Origin: Punica granatum | Taxonomy: Eukaryota > Streptophyta > Magnoliopsida > Myrtales > Lythraceae | DNA: 64,000 bases | Reading direction: 5' to 3' | NCBI RefSeq assembly: GCF_007655135.1 | Contig: NC_045130.1 | Coordinates: 37,692,605-37,756,604 of the forward strand | In this document: positions 25,101-36,847 of the stretch, one piece after another | Numbering within the stretch: the stretch's first letter is position 1 | Layout of the letters: the number at the start of each line of letters is the position of its first letter | The notes under the pieces: generated by a model | Told to the model about the DNA's origin: nothing | Databases searched by the model: none | What the model saw: only the letters and a program-made list of their open reading frames with translations | Translations under genes and position numbers: made by a program

Positions 25101-26759
25101 GGCATTTTGGGCAGAACAAATCATGCGTGTTCTGCTTCTCCAACACTGTTTCAACATCGTACTCTGTCTCTTCAGGCTCAACTTCTTCTACAAAACTGAT
25201 TGCTGATTCCTCTTGGTTGGACTTTTTCGGTGATAACAACCTCCCCTCAGAGTTCTCATGCTCATACTTCAAATGGCTTACAACCTCCTTGGTCTTGGAT
25301 TGCTCTGCTGTGAGATCACACGCATAATTTTCCTGTGCTTTCCTTGAAGCAAATAGTCCAACATCAAGATTTCTTATTTCATCAGAATCCTTAATCAGAT
25401 CTTCTCGGCCATTTGCCTCAAGAATCCAATCTGTGATGCAAGCATTGAATTCAACATCACCATGTTCCGGTTCTCCATGCTCATGGGCTGATTCTATACC
25501 TACAACCATGTGGAACGCAAAATCAGTTTACACTCATAAAACCACAAGGAACTACCAGCACTTGCGGACTCCTTAGTTCTGAACAAAATACTACAAGAAT
25601 TCGTAGCCTCTCTCAAGTCTCAACCAAAAGCCATTTTCTCCATAAAATGAAAAAAATAAATAAACTAAATTCAAATCATGGCAGCTCAAAATCAAGGTTC
25701 AATATTTTGCTGGTATTAGCTCAAACTGATCAGAGTCAGAGAAAGACTCCACGCTAGCACACAGTGAATAGATGATAGAGACAGAGCTTCAGAACTCTAA
25801 ATTCTACCATAACAATACAAATCTGGCGCAGCCAGGAAACAAATCCAACATACTGCGAATCATTGCCAGAACATTAAATCACCCAGATTGGGATGTTCAT
25901 TATAAGCCAAGCCTAATGCAAATTAAGAAACTTTCCACATTATACCCCATTTCAAGTGTTGAAGAACAAGAAAAGCTGCTCCCTTGTCGAGGGCAACCCA
26001 GTGAGGAGACGAGATCCCATCTAAACTCCATAGCCAAAGGGTGAAAAGAAAGAGGAAAGCTTAAGCTCGTAGAGAGAAAGGAACAGGAAAAAGGGATTTA
26101 CTGAGGAGTGGTGGGGATGGGTTCTTCAGCTCGATAGAGGGGTATGGCAGTCATTTCAAGAACAGCAACTCACTGACCATAGGAGATTTGGGCGGTGGAA
26201 GCAGAGGAGGGAGCTGCTTATGGTAAGTTTGGAGCAGAACAAACTGGAGATTCCCGACCAGGAATCGAATATTAAGGATTTTTCGACGTCAACAATGATA
26301 AGTTAAATCACAAGACAGCATGCATGATAGTTTTGTAAGTGTACCTTGCTCTTTCTCAAAGGTTACGCTTTGCTGCCACTCTTCCTCATCAGCCTCACCA
26401 ACCCCATCTCCATCACTTCCCTCTGCAACAACCCCGTCCACTCCATCACGGGGACCGCCTTTGCTAACCCACTGCTCGGTGTGGACCTCGAAGTCTTCAT
26501 CTGGGTCATACTGCTGATCCTGTTCTTGAACCGGCTCAGGTTCTGGTTCGTGCTCCTCATAGGTGAGGGTACTGACATTGCTGCTAGTCGTAGTGATTTC
26601 GGCTGAGCCAAGGTCAGCTGCAGGAACAGAGGAAGCATAGGAGTTCTTGGTGGACCGAGTCCGAGGTTGTCTCCTCTGGAGGCTCCCGGAGAGCTCCTCC
26701 TCTTCCCCCGCCTCTGCCTCCTCGTTCAGAAGGTAGCCCAAGTCTTGCTTCTGCTCCAT
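22187..26759 (-). CDS. Membrane protein of ER body (MEB)-like, VIT1/CCC1 superfamily
   Basis: Eight exons: 26759-26345, 25499-24837, 24513-24373, 24275-24066, 23822-23484, 23375-23127, 23007-22946, 22663-22187 (2556 bp, 851 aa). Exon 4 could instead end at 24008, but only the 24066 donor (ACGG|GTAATA) keeps the downstream frame. Residues 1-590 are acidic and low complexity, with a CPKCHSC site at 268-274, an Arg cluster after it, and CLSC at about 349-352, which together look like a zinc-ribbon-type module. Residues 590-851 carry about five membrane segments (SIVYGGLVESVASLSVV, ALALANLVGGLFVLAHN, ATVAVISFLVFGSVAPIT, AASLLCILLLALGKA, YYLMMGFAGSGISFVVGE), as in the iron/manganese transporters VIT1 and CCC1. 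Arabidopsis MEB1/MEB2 sit in the ER body membrane and confer metal tolerance in yeast. ER bodies are best known from Brassicales, so the role here is open. A decayed copy lies downstream at 16.5-19.6 kb. Confidence 0.85.
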
Positions 26760-27168
26760 TGGCGGAGAGTGAGTAAGCAGAGGAAAAGGTGACCAGTGGA
26801 CTGTGGAGAGATGCGATAAACCCCACCAAAAGTTGCTTGCTTTGTTCTGAAGATAAAAACCAATGGCAATGGTCTGTCTGGTCTGGCTGACTCTTATGTA
26901 AATATTCTTCGAAAACGACGCTGATCGAGACGGTTCGGTTTATTATTGCACTTGATCAGTTGGGTCAATGGCCCTTACTGATGTTTTCTCGTTGATGATA
27001 TAGAGCTTTAAGGGAAAAAACATCAATAAGTAACCATTGACATGACATTGAAACCGGGTTCGTCTCATAATAGTCGTGACCTCAGTAAAATAGGGTCCGT
27101 CATCTTGGCCTCTTTGATACCCGAGAGCCACAATCATAAGGAGGTCTAGCTACCTGAACTCAGTCTTT

Positions 27169-27298
27169 TGGTGCGTTTGGTTTCAGAGTTAAAGTAATTT
27201 TGATTTTGATTGTGGAAAATGACAAATGATTGTGTAGTGTGTTGAGTTAAAGTTAAAGTTAAAATTTTTGTGATTTTAACTGCGAAATCAAACAAAAT
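27169..27298 (+). mobile_element. MITE-like element, copy A (GGTGCGTTTGG family)
   Basis: Starts TGGTGCGTTTGGTTTC and carries the internal motifs TGTGTAGTGTGTTGAG and TTAAAGTTAAAGTTAAAA shared with the element at 61694-61887. It ends near GCGAAATCAAAC; the distal end is degraded, and I see no clean target duplication. Non-coding. Confidence 0.65.
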
Positions 27299-27761
27299 AT
27301 TTATTATATCTCATGCATTATCCCGCCTTGGCCAACGGGATAGTGCAGTTTTTCTCATGAAGGATGTTGATCGGTCCGTATGAGCGTACACATGGAGGGT
27401 TGATATAATTCGGTATATGAAAATCAAACAAGTGGGTCCAATAACAAGATCCATCTTATGGTTTTTTCCCTCAATCACGAGGTTTCAACAAAGTGTGAAT
27501 AATTTTAATCATGATAAGAAATCTTATGGTTGAATACTCTCCACAGTCAATCATGTACAAATTTGGCGGGACATATGGAAATACTAGACAAGCCAACGTT
27601 TTTTCCTTTGCTAGCTTTTATATCATCATTGTTATGAGATTATATTATTAATCATGTGATAATTACCATAAATTCTTCCACCAATCTTTGCTTAGAAATT
27701 AATGTAGAAGAGGGTTCACATTTACCAATTTTTTGCTGGCTAATGTATTTATGACAACCAC

Positions 27762-27795
<34 letters not shown>

Positions 27796-29067
27796 AAAGC
27801 CTCACCTAAATTATTAATTAATATACCGAAAAAGAAAATATTAATTAAAAAAAATTTGGTCTGGAAATTGGAATGTGAGTCACGCTCTGATCCGGATCTT
27901 GTGATCTGAGCCGTGGATTACGTTGACTGAAAAAAAAAAAAAAGATTTACGCAATCCCTCGAAATGCAAAGTTAAGCACTCGGACGTGGGAAATGTGATT
28001 ATAAAATTGATTCTAGAACGACTTAATATATGCTGCTAAACTTTATACTATATAACTATAATATATATGCATGGATATTTTATACATGCACATGTAGTAG
28101 CGAGGGTCACGTTGTAAATACATTATTAATCACACAGGGGATCAAAGGCTAGTCTTGTCTTGCTGTACTGTCCGGTCACCAATTAATGCATCATCGTGCG
28201 TGTATTATTTTACTCGTGACGACTAAAGTAAACTAACGCGATGGACATTAATTGTTCACCTAGGAATTTTATGAGATGTCCACATGGGGTCCTACCTCGA
28301 TTTCTAAATAAACATAAAGACGTGACCAGCTACTGAGACTAGAGGCATTTAAAATTACAAAATTGCCTATTCATAACATCGACAGTTTAGCAAGTAAGGT
28401 GCCGCGATAATTACAACCCATGTTATTGACAGTCTAAAAGGTTGAATAATATAGGATAGGGCCACTCGTCTTGAGATATACGGAGAGATATAGACATTGT
28501 ATTTCTTGTCAAATGTCTTTGAGATATGAAAGAGACCATATGCATAATCTAATGCGCTTAATTACATTATCAATGTAAGCTAAGAATATATACTGTGTTA
28601 TCCAATTCAATACTTCAAAACTCAGATTCGAAGGGCCGATTTTCAAGTGCCATACAGGCTCATATCTTTTTCTTCGAGGATAGATTGATTCAACAGCACA
28701 ATGTGTTATAGTGCCACGAAAATCAATTTAAGATAGAATTTAAGATAGAATCTTGCAATGTATAATGGTACAGGAAAGTTTGATTTTGTTAGTTGGGATG
28801 TAGCTAGGCCAGCAAAATAAGTAACATAACATTGCTGCTGTTCTTCGCTTGACAAGCCCGTTCTCTCTCGAGTTCGAGGTATTAATTCGGGATCAATTGA
28901 TACATTAACATAGCTCGTATCATATAGTTTGGGTTTGCAAGTATATACTGTAAAACCCTTTCTCCATTAATCTAATATCCCGTCTGATAGGTAACAGTAA
29001 CGAACAATCGGCACCATCACGTGTATGCTTCTACTCAACAAATGTTCGTAACTTCAGGCCGAAAGTT

Positions 29068-29318
29068 CGGTCCGTTTGGATTCAAGAATAAAAAATTTTA
29101 ACTTTAACTTTAATTCAATATACTACACAATAAAAATATACATTTCTCGAATCAAAAATTTTAACTTTAACTTTAACTCAACACACTACACAACAAAAAC
29201 ACACGTTTTTCAAGTCAAATTTATAATCACATCTCATTTATCATTTTCCACGATCAAAATAAAAATTAAAATCAAAATCAAAATCAAAGTTATTTTAATT
29301 CTGAATCTAAACGTACCA
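29068..29318 (-). mobile_element. MITE-like element, copy B (inverted, internally duplicated)
   Basis: Ends are GGTCCGTTTGGATTC and GAATCTAAACGTACC, an imperfect inverted repeat. The inside carries the reverse complement of the family motifs (TTTTAACTTTAACTTTAA, CAACACACTACACAACA), with the unit present twice (about 29088-29130 and 29155-29200). No coding capacity; an ORF at 29076-29354 is just this repeat. Confidence 0.65.
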
Positions 29319-29892
29319 GTAGTTGAAGCAGATAAGACAATCTTGCTGTTCTAGTTACGATATTTGATATTAATCGACGAAAGTTTGACAAATGACAGCA
29401 TGTACGACAGACGTTCGGGACCGAACATTTTAAAGAGAGAGGAGATAGGATAGCATTAGCAAGTAACAACTTATGGATGGGCTGCAGCAGCTGCAGATAA
29501 GGACATATCTCTTTTAATGTTACCTCGGCTTTTCGTGCCTCTCTCAGTCTGGTTCTGATCGTTATAACGTTACCCAAGGCATACGAATACGATGTGATGT
29601 TAAGGAAACATATCTTCATTGTTATATAGTAAAAAAATACCATTCAATTCTTCCAACCACCATCTCAGGTCGGCACAGGTGCAACGAATGCTCGAGTTGC
29701 AGCCGAAACACCCTAAAACAGATCGAAGCAAGAACTTCATTTCACTTCGGACAGAATCAATCTTTCTATGTAGAATAGGATGTATTGGTATGTACCGGTT
29801 TCCCGAACGTTTTATCGATAGTATACGATACATCTGCTATCGGTAAAGGCATACTGGAAGGAGATGCATCATAAAGTATTCAGTCGCCATCA

Positions 29893-31689
29893 TTAATAAT
29901 AATCGTATGATTGTACATATCATTTACAGTACGTGCTTTAAATTGGCAATGAACCCAAGCATTTATTCTGGGCCATAGTCCCCTCGAAATGACAAGCCGA
30001 TCCTTGTACCTTCGCGCCCTGGCCTCCCCATGCACTGGCACATTTCCACCGCCCGATAATGCGTTCATACATTACAATTATCTCAAGATGACGAAGTGTT
30101 TTTATACAATAATTTTCGTTCAGACATCGACTTGATCATAATTATGAGATACTTTCCGACATGAAACTTTGCACTGCAAGTAGTTATGAGATTTTACAAA
30201 AGAAATAAATAAACATGACATAAATATGATATATTAAGGATGTGTATTCAATAATGTGAATATGTATCGTGAGTGAGAAGCCTGCAAAACAAATACCACT
30301 AAAGAATAAAACAATATATTAGTTGGTTGTCACTTGTCAGTTAATAATAACCGTATGATTGTACATATCATTTACAGCACGTGCTTTAAATTGGCAATGA
30401 GCCCAAACATTTATTCAGGGCCATAGTCCCCTCGAAATGACAAGCCGATCCTTGTACCTTCCAGCCCTGGCCTCCCCATGCACTGGCACATTTCCATCGC
30501 CCGATAATGCGTTCATACATTACAATTATCTCAAGATGACGAAGTGTTTTCATACAATAATTTTCGTTCAGACATCGACTTGATCATAATCATGAGATAC
30601 TTTCCGACATGAAACTTTGCACTGCAAGTAGTTATGAGATTTTACAAAAGAAATAAATAAACATGACATAAATATGATATATTAAGGATGTGTATTCAAT
30701 AATGTGAACATGTATCGTGAGTGAGAAGCCTGCAAAACAAATACCACTAAAGAATAAAACAATATATTAGTTGGTTGTCACTTGTCAGTTAATAATAACC
30801 GTATGATTGTACATATCATTTACATCACGTGCTTTAAATTGGCAATGAGCCCAAGCATTTATTCAGGGCCATAGTCCCCTTGAAATGACAAGCCGGTCCT
30901 TGTACCTTCGCGCCCTGGCCTCCCCATGCACTGGCACATTTCCACCGCCCGATAATGCATTCATACATTACAATTATCATAAGATGACGAAGTGTTTTCA
31001 TACAATAATTTTCGTTCAGACATCGACTTGATCATAATCATGAGATACTTTCCGACACGAAACTTTGCACTGCAAGTAGTTATGAGATTTTACAAAAGAA
31101 ATAAATAAACATGACATAAATATGATATATTAATGATGTGTATTCAATAATGTGAACATGTATTGTGAGTGAGAAGCCTGCAAAACAAATACCACTAAAG
31201 AATAAAACAATATATTAGTTGGTTGTCACTTGTCAGTTAATAATAACCGTATGATTGTACATATCATTGACAACACGTGCTTTAAATTGGCAATGAGCCC
31301 AAGCATTTATTCAGGGCCATAGTCCCCTCGAAATGACAAGCCGGTCCTTGTACCTTCGAGCCCTGGCCTCCCCATGCACTGGCACATTTCCACCGCCCAA
31401 TAATGCGTTCATACATTACAATTATCTCAAGATGACGAAGTGTTTTCATACAATAATTTTCGTTCAGACATCGACTTGATCATAATCATGAGATACTTTC
31501 CGACATGAAACTTTGCACTGCAAGTAGTTATGAGATTTTACAAAAGAACTAAATAAACATGATATAAATATGATATATTAAGGATGTGTATTCAATAATG
31601 TGAACATGTATGGTGAGTGAGAAGCATGCAAAACAAATACGACTAAAGTATAAAACAATATATTAGTTGGTTGTCACTTGTCAGTTAAT
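29893..31689. repeat. Four-copy tandem array, 448-bp unit
   Basis: The marker CGTATGATTGTACATATCA occurs at 29904, 30352, 30800 and 31248, an exact spacing of 448 bp each time. Copies differ by scattered substitutions and essentially no indels. Copies 2-4 contain the G-box core CACGTG (copy 1 has TACGTG) at the same place, near a GC-rich block (CCCTGGCCTCCCCATGCACTGG). The minus strand of every copy can encode a short peptide beginning MNAL and containing GNVPVHGEARA, stopping after about 34 codons in copies 2-4 and running to 62 aa in copy 1. The array ends where unique sequence resumes at about 31690. Satellite-like or a recent local amplification; function unknown. Confidence 0.92.
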
Positions 31690-32273
31690 TCCTGCCTGCA
31701 TATCCGAAAGAAAAATTCGGTATAAAACATGGGAAATGCAACTAGACCCGAGATGCATAAAAAAGAACCAGAGCCATTCCTCCATCACCACAAACAAACC
31801 CAGGTTTACCATTGTAATGCACAGTACCAAGTTTTGCAAGCTCGAGTTTGACCGAACCAACCGGGTATACGGTCGAAAACCTTTTCCATGGTTTGTCTTC
31901 CCCTCAAGCCAACACAACATGCAGCTTGAGCTTGGAGTTGGCATTTAATTTGTGGAGCTTTCATGGGCGGAACAAGGGAGTCAAACAGTTACATCTCAGT
32001 CCTTTTATGGACCTTTCAAGGTCGCATTCGGGGAATCAAGTTGAAACGAAAATCAAGATGACAGCACTCCACATGAATTTCAAGCAAAATAATTTGATTA
32101 GATATCAGCAACAACAGCATGAACGAAGATTTACTATCTGCAGAATATATCTATACCGAACGCATTTACAGCTCTAGACAACAAAGATAATTTTACCTTT
32201 ACATAGGTATATATCTACCTCAACCATACAGTTGCTCGAAAGCCCAAATATTGCACGGCATGACTCCTGTTGT
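31690..32273. other. Spacer and ZUFSP 3' UTR
   Basis: No supported gene. The small ORFs on both strands at 31667-31948 have no recognisable domain. The part next to 32274 is likely the 3' UTR of the deubiquitinase gene. Confidence 0.45.
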
Positions 32274-34472
32274 CTAGAATTTGACGTAGACGCTATCTAT
32301 CGTTTTCAGCTGCTCAAACTCCTCCCCAGTGGCTATCCCCGGATCAACATAACACAACTGAAACAAATACCCAATATCAAGCCTACTTATTGTAGCATCA
32401 TCGAGGCAAGAGGACAAAGTTCCAAATAATTAATGGAGAGGAAACCAACTAACCTGGTATTGTGGCTTCTTCAGTGTATGAACGCCTCGTTTTATAAGCC
32501 TCTGCCATCCGGAATTTCTTCTCAATGACTTCTCGAGAGCGTCCGTTCTCTACAAAGCAAGGAAGGCCTCAGATAAAAAGCAATAATAATAGGAGAATGA
32601 AGGGGGAAAAAGGTGAAAACCTCACATGACCGGGGTCCAAAACGAGGAGGCTGCACTGCCGCTTCCCATCGCCTTGATGTTTGACTTGAATCCCAATGAT
32701 CATTCTCGAATGCCCATCATGCTGAAAGTACAAGGGCCTGCCCGTAAGTTGTTCTAGTGTTAGCTGTCAGAAACGAGTTCATGCATTTCCAGAGACAACA
32801 GCAATACCAATTCTACTTTTAGGGCAGATACTTACGACTTATTGCTTAATGTAACTTTGCGCCTTTCGAATTCGATTGGCGTTTCACCAGAAAAATAATT
32901 CCACACCCAGTCAACAAGAACCTGTTGACCCTTGCTTGTGGTCACAAAATTTCCTGATAATTTCTCGCAACTTGTGCTACATACTGTTTCATCAGAAGAA
33001 TGCCGAGAGCTTTCCATACAAGGACTTGCTTCAGCACCGTTACTCTTCCTAGAGTTTAGATATCTATCCATTGGTCCATAAATTTGATATAAACTCCTCT
33101 TCTCCTTGATATTTTCTCTTCCATCCTGTAGCCCGAGCTTGGAACCTGGAATGGATAGAAAAAGCGGTTCGAGTTCCTCTGGGCCAAAATCCATGATCTT
33201 CGCTCGAAGCCCAAATGAGCAAAACAGAGCAGCACATTCAGTGGTCCCAATCCAACTCCGTGAGCCATAAATCTTATGATTGAAGTGCTCCGCTCCAACT
33301 CTGTCAAAGCCCCTTTCCCAAGCAATCTCCAACCACCTCTGAATTGACAAAATATCAGGAACGAATCCTGACCCGCCAAACAATACCTCTCTGGCTTCAC
33401 GTCTTTCAGAGACCAAGTGAGAGCTGAGCATTTGGATGTTACGCCACCCGCAGCCCCACCCCACATCCTCAGACACAATGCTCTGAAAATGATCAACATG
33501 ACCACAAAGTATACATGTTGAGTCCCCCGTTTCAAATTCTAAACAATTGTTTAGTAGAGCCAGCAGACCGCCTTGAATCTTGTGGAAGCTGCCCCTCATC
33601 TGTAGGCTAATTAAACAGGATATAACATCTCCATCATCAATCTTCTTTGCCTCGTAATTGCAACTCGATGTGTCTTTTTCAACAGATTTGTTCGGACCCA
33701 AGTCTGAGGATATTTCTATTTTCAGATCATCCTCGAATACCTGTGGGACAAAAATATAATAGAATAAAAGTTCTGCAAAACGCAATATCTACTTTCTCTG
33801 TGTTGCGCTGTTCTAGTTTCCTATACTTCATCTAACACTCTCTCTGATGTGAAGGCAAAAGCTTTTCCTTAGAAAATGATAAAAAATAAGGACTCAAATT
33901 GCATTGCGTTGAGGTCACGCTTCAGCCTTCAATGACAGTTTTCATTCCTCTGAATACGAAGGAAAAGAGACGTCCTCAACTGAACTACTACCGGCATGAT
34001 GTGAAGTTGAACGGCTAAACATTATCGCGAAACCAATCTAAAAGTCATTCAACAGAGCACTCTTTCCAGAGTTACACTTTCTCAATATTCTTCACAAAGT
34101 TTAGACAAATGTTGCACTTCACCAGAATCCAATGCCAACTAGAAACAAAACAGAAAAACCATGAAAGTGAACAGTACGTCTCATTCATGGGACTGAGAAA
34201 AAAAGTGACTACCAATGTTTTTGGTGGGCTCGCAGGAGCCAACGCAATCTGTCGGGCAAACTCCATGTCCCTCGCTACCTCCTCATCCTCGAAGTGACCA
34301 TTAGCATGTCTGCAAACAAACCCACGCCACGAAATACTATCACAAGAGCCTCCGACCACCCGAATAGCTCGCAATGCAGTAAACATTGACGCGGAGAAAG
34401 GGAAAGTTTCTACCTTTCGAGCTCTGAGGACAGGACCATCAAGTCGCAGAACGGGCAGCTGGTGAAATCCAT
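32274..34472 (-). CDS. Zinc finger-containing ubiquitin peptidase 1-like (ZUFSP/ZUP1, peptidase C78)
   Basis: Six exons: 34472-34414, 34309-34213, 33740-32836, 32737-32626, 32549-32454, 32357-32274 (1353 bp, 450 aa); all phases agree. The N-terminus is a C2H2 zinc finger split by an intron (CPFCDLMVLSSELERHANGH). A second Cys/His site (CILCGHVDHF) precedes the peptidase. The C78 catalytic triad is visible: Cys149 in GWGCGWRN, His363 in HDGHSRMIIG, Asp388 in LVLDPGH. ZUFSP/ZUP1 enzymes cleave K63-linked ubiquitin chains and act in genome stability in animals and yeast; the plant enzyme is less studied. The family is related to UFM1 proteases, so annotations often say UFSP. Exon 4 uses the acceptor GGGCAG|GCCC, because nearer AG sites break the frame. 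Confidence 0.92.
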
Positions 34473-34900
34473 GACCCGTCAGCTCTGTCGCTCGGAGAAG
34501 ACGGAGAGAAACGAAGATCAAGATCAGAATCAGACCCTTGTTCTTCGATCTCTGGACATCACTCCTCCGCTCCAGTTCCCTCCAATGATCTGGTCCGAGG
34601 TTTCGGCTTCCGCGGACTTTTCAGGCTACTCCTTGTAATGGGCCTACAAAAAGCCCAATACGTATAAAATATCGCCTTCAGGTCCATCATTAATATGGGC
34701 TTCTTACGAGCCCATTAGTGCCTCGTGCTCTCTCATGAAGTTCATGATTAAGGAACCAAGGACTACGATACGCATCCTCAGGATCGGTAATGAACTGATA
34801 CAAAGCGAAAGCACGGCGCAAAACCGAAATGCTCTTTCGGCAGCGAGGCTGTTTGATTTAAGAAAAAATATAGCAAAGAATGACCGGAAGCGGGCAACCG

Positions 34901-34937
<37 letters not shown>

Positions 34938-36847
34938 TCTAAGTTGGCAGGCCCTTGCATCATCATTTAAAGACTCTTTATTTACTCAGCTTCCTCGGTC
35001 TCGATGGCTTCAGTGATAATGAGTTAGAAGGCTAGACTGTAGAGACCGAAACAGATGAACCTTACGGAAATAATTCGTCGGGTTTTCTTCTCATTCCCTT
35101 ATATTAAAAAAGAAGTGTTAAGTTTCTTGTTCCGTTTGTGGCCATGGACTCCTTCCATCATGTTGTTGTGGCATAGAGCGATCGCGGGGCCTAGTCGATG
35201 TTTGCGCTGATGTACGAACCACACGAATATCTCATTGGTCCAGGGAGACAAATTTGAAATCTAAAAGGGGGACCGAAGACGGGATTTCATAAATGCCAAG
35301 AAAGAACAAAAGGCCCATGGTCGCCCCAGACCTTAACCTTATGCCAAAAAGCTGATTTCTTCATCTTCGGATGAATCTGGCCGCCATTTCGGACATTGGG
35401 TGGAGATTGGTTCTCCACACGTGATAAAAGACAACGTAAATGGGGCCTCCCGTCTCTCACACACACACAAAAAAAAAAAAAAAAAAGGACAACGTAAACG
35501 TTGTGGACAACAAAACAACGTTCGATCTGTTAAAATCCAATGATTTGGTTTTCAGCCTAAGGACCAATAGATGCATTGAACCTGGACACCCTCCAAGCCT
35601 CCATAAGAGAAAGAGCCGCTTTCTAGTAGCCCACTCTCTAAAGCAGTTCAAGCCTCTATCAACAAAATAAAAAGGTTCCAGGCATCCGTCCCTAAGCAAG
35701 CAAACCGGATGGCCCCATCGATTCCGTCCTAGGAAGCCGATACCCAGGAACATCGACCGCCCCGGACAGCAGCAGGCCTGCAGACGGAGGCCAGCCGTCG
35801 GAAGAGGAGAGGAGCTGAGAGAGGGAGAGAGGTGAGGGAGAGAGGGAGATGAGGGGAGGCGAGCAGTAGAGTGAGGAGTGAGATGGAGCTGACCGGAGAG
35901 TCACAGGAGGATTATCAACCGGCTCAGGGTGGCTGAGGAGGCCGAGGAGCGGCTCTGCTCTCAACTAGGTGAGCTCGAGGCAGAGGCCGTCGATCAGGCC
36001 CGTGTTTACCATGCTCGCATACTCTCATTGTCGGAACAGCTCTCCCAGGCCCAGAAGCTCCTCGTCCGGGCAGCCCCCCTCATCAGCTGATGATCCATAA
36101 GGGATTTGCTTCCCTGTACCATACGATTTAGATTTCTCTTCTTCTTCTTTCTCCTATAGAGGGATGTTAAGATCGAGTAAAATTTGTCGAAATTGCAACG
36201 AGTAGATGTTCAGCCTGAGAAATTTGATGCTGCGTATCTTCTTCTCAGGGTCCTAATTTCTCGGATGTATGCAAAAAGACTTCACGGCAAACCCGATGAA
36301 TTGGAAACATCACTAGGAATGCCACCGTTCTGCTTTAATTCCATTCAGGCACTGCTACAGCTTTCGACATATATTAACAAAAACTGCATAAATGAACATT
36401 TCTAGCCTCTCACGATAGATCCTGAGGATCACTGATAACTGACCAAACATATTTACGAGTATTCCAATATCGAACCGGTTAATGCAGTGACTACCTAAAC
36501 GCATTGTGAGTCATGAAGAGGTAAAATAACTTGGAAGGATCACGACTAGAATATTCTATTCACCCTCCTGGTTTTATGTGCTTTTTCCTAGTATGTTTCT
36601 TTTCTTCTTGAGCGAGGCGTAATTGTCAGGTCTATACCTTTCATTCGTGACACATGCTGCAAGACTCATGCCGTTAAATCAATCTCGCGAGCGAATGCAG
36701 ATAATGCCATGCATCAGAAGCAGTCAGACCACCAGCGCACATTGGCACAAGAAAACTACGAAGAGGTTCAATCTGACAAAACTGCAATGCTCTCATGCTA
36801 TACCAATAACTTCAACAGTAGATGCATATCATCAACAGAAGCACCCA
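34473..36847. other. Intergenic, with simple repeats and a coiled-coil fragment
   Basis: 34473-34640 is the probable 5' UTR and promoter of the ZUFSP gene (TGGGCC-type motifs around 34638-34660). 34904-34940 is a (CT)n run, 35459-35487 an (AC)n plus poly-A run, 35800-35880 a GA/GGGAGA-rich tract. A plus-strand fragment at about 35890-36090 is listed separately. 36100-36847 shows nothing supported; its right end is the 3' UTR of the translocase gene. Confidence 0.45.
35890..36090 (+). other. Coiled-coil coding fragment of unknown origin
   Basis: A plus frame, open from a TGA near 35889 to a TGA at 36088-36090 and lacking an ATG, reads as a heptad-rich peptide (RLRVAEEAEERLCSQLGELE, HARILSLSEQLSQAQKLL). 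The composition looks like real coding sequence, more GC-rich than the surroundings. I see no start, promoter or second exon. It may be a remnant of a retroelement protein or of a captured gene. Unrecognised. Confidence 0.35.

Larger units (their letters stand above)
26760..29892. other. Transposon-rich spacer without genes
   Basis: 26760-26900 is the probable 5' UTR and promoter of the MEB-like gene. The remainder is AT-rich with two MITE-like elements and a (GA)n run at 27764-27792. The minus ORF at 29290-29643 (117 aa) has no recognisable motif and partly overlaps the MITE end; I do not call it a gene. Confidence 0.5.

Noticed and set aside
29290..29643. Minus ORF of 117 aa
   Set aside because: Overlaps the end of a MITE-like element, biased composition and no recognisable motif.
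29880..31689. CRISPR-like array
   Set aside because: Units are 448 bp of continuous repeat without spacers, in a plant nuclear context.
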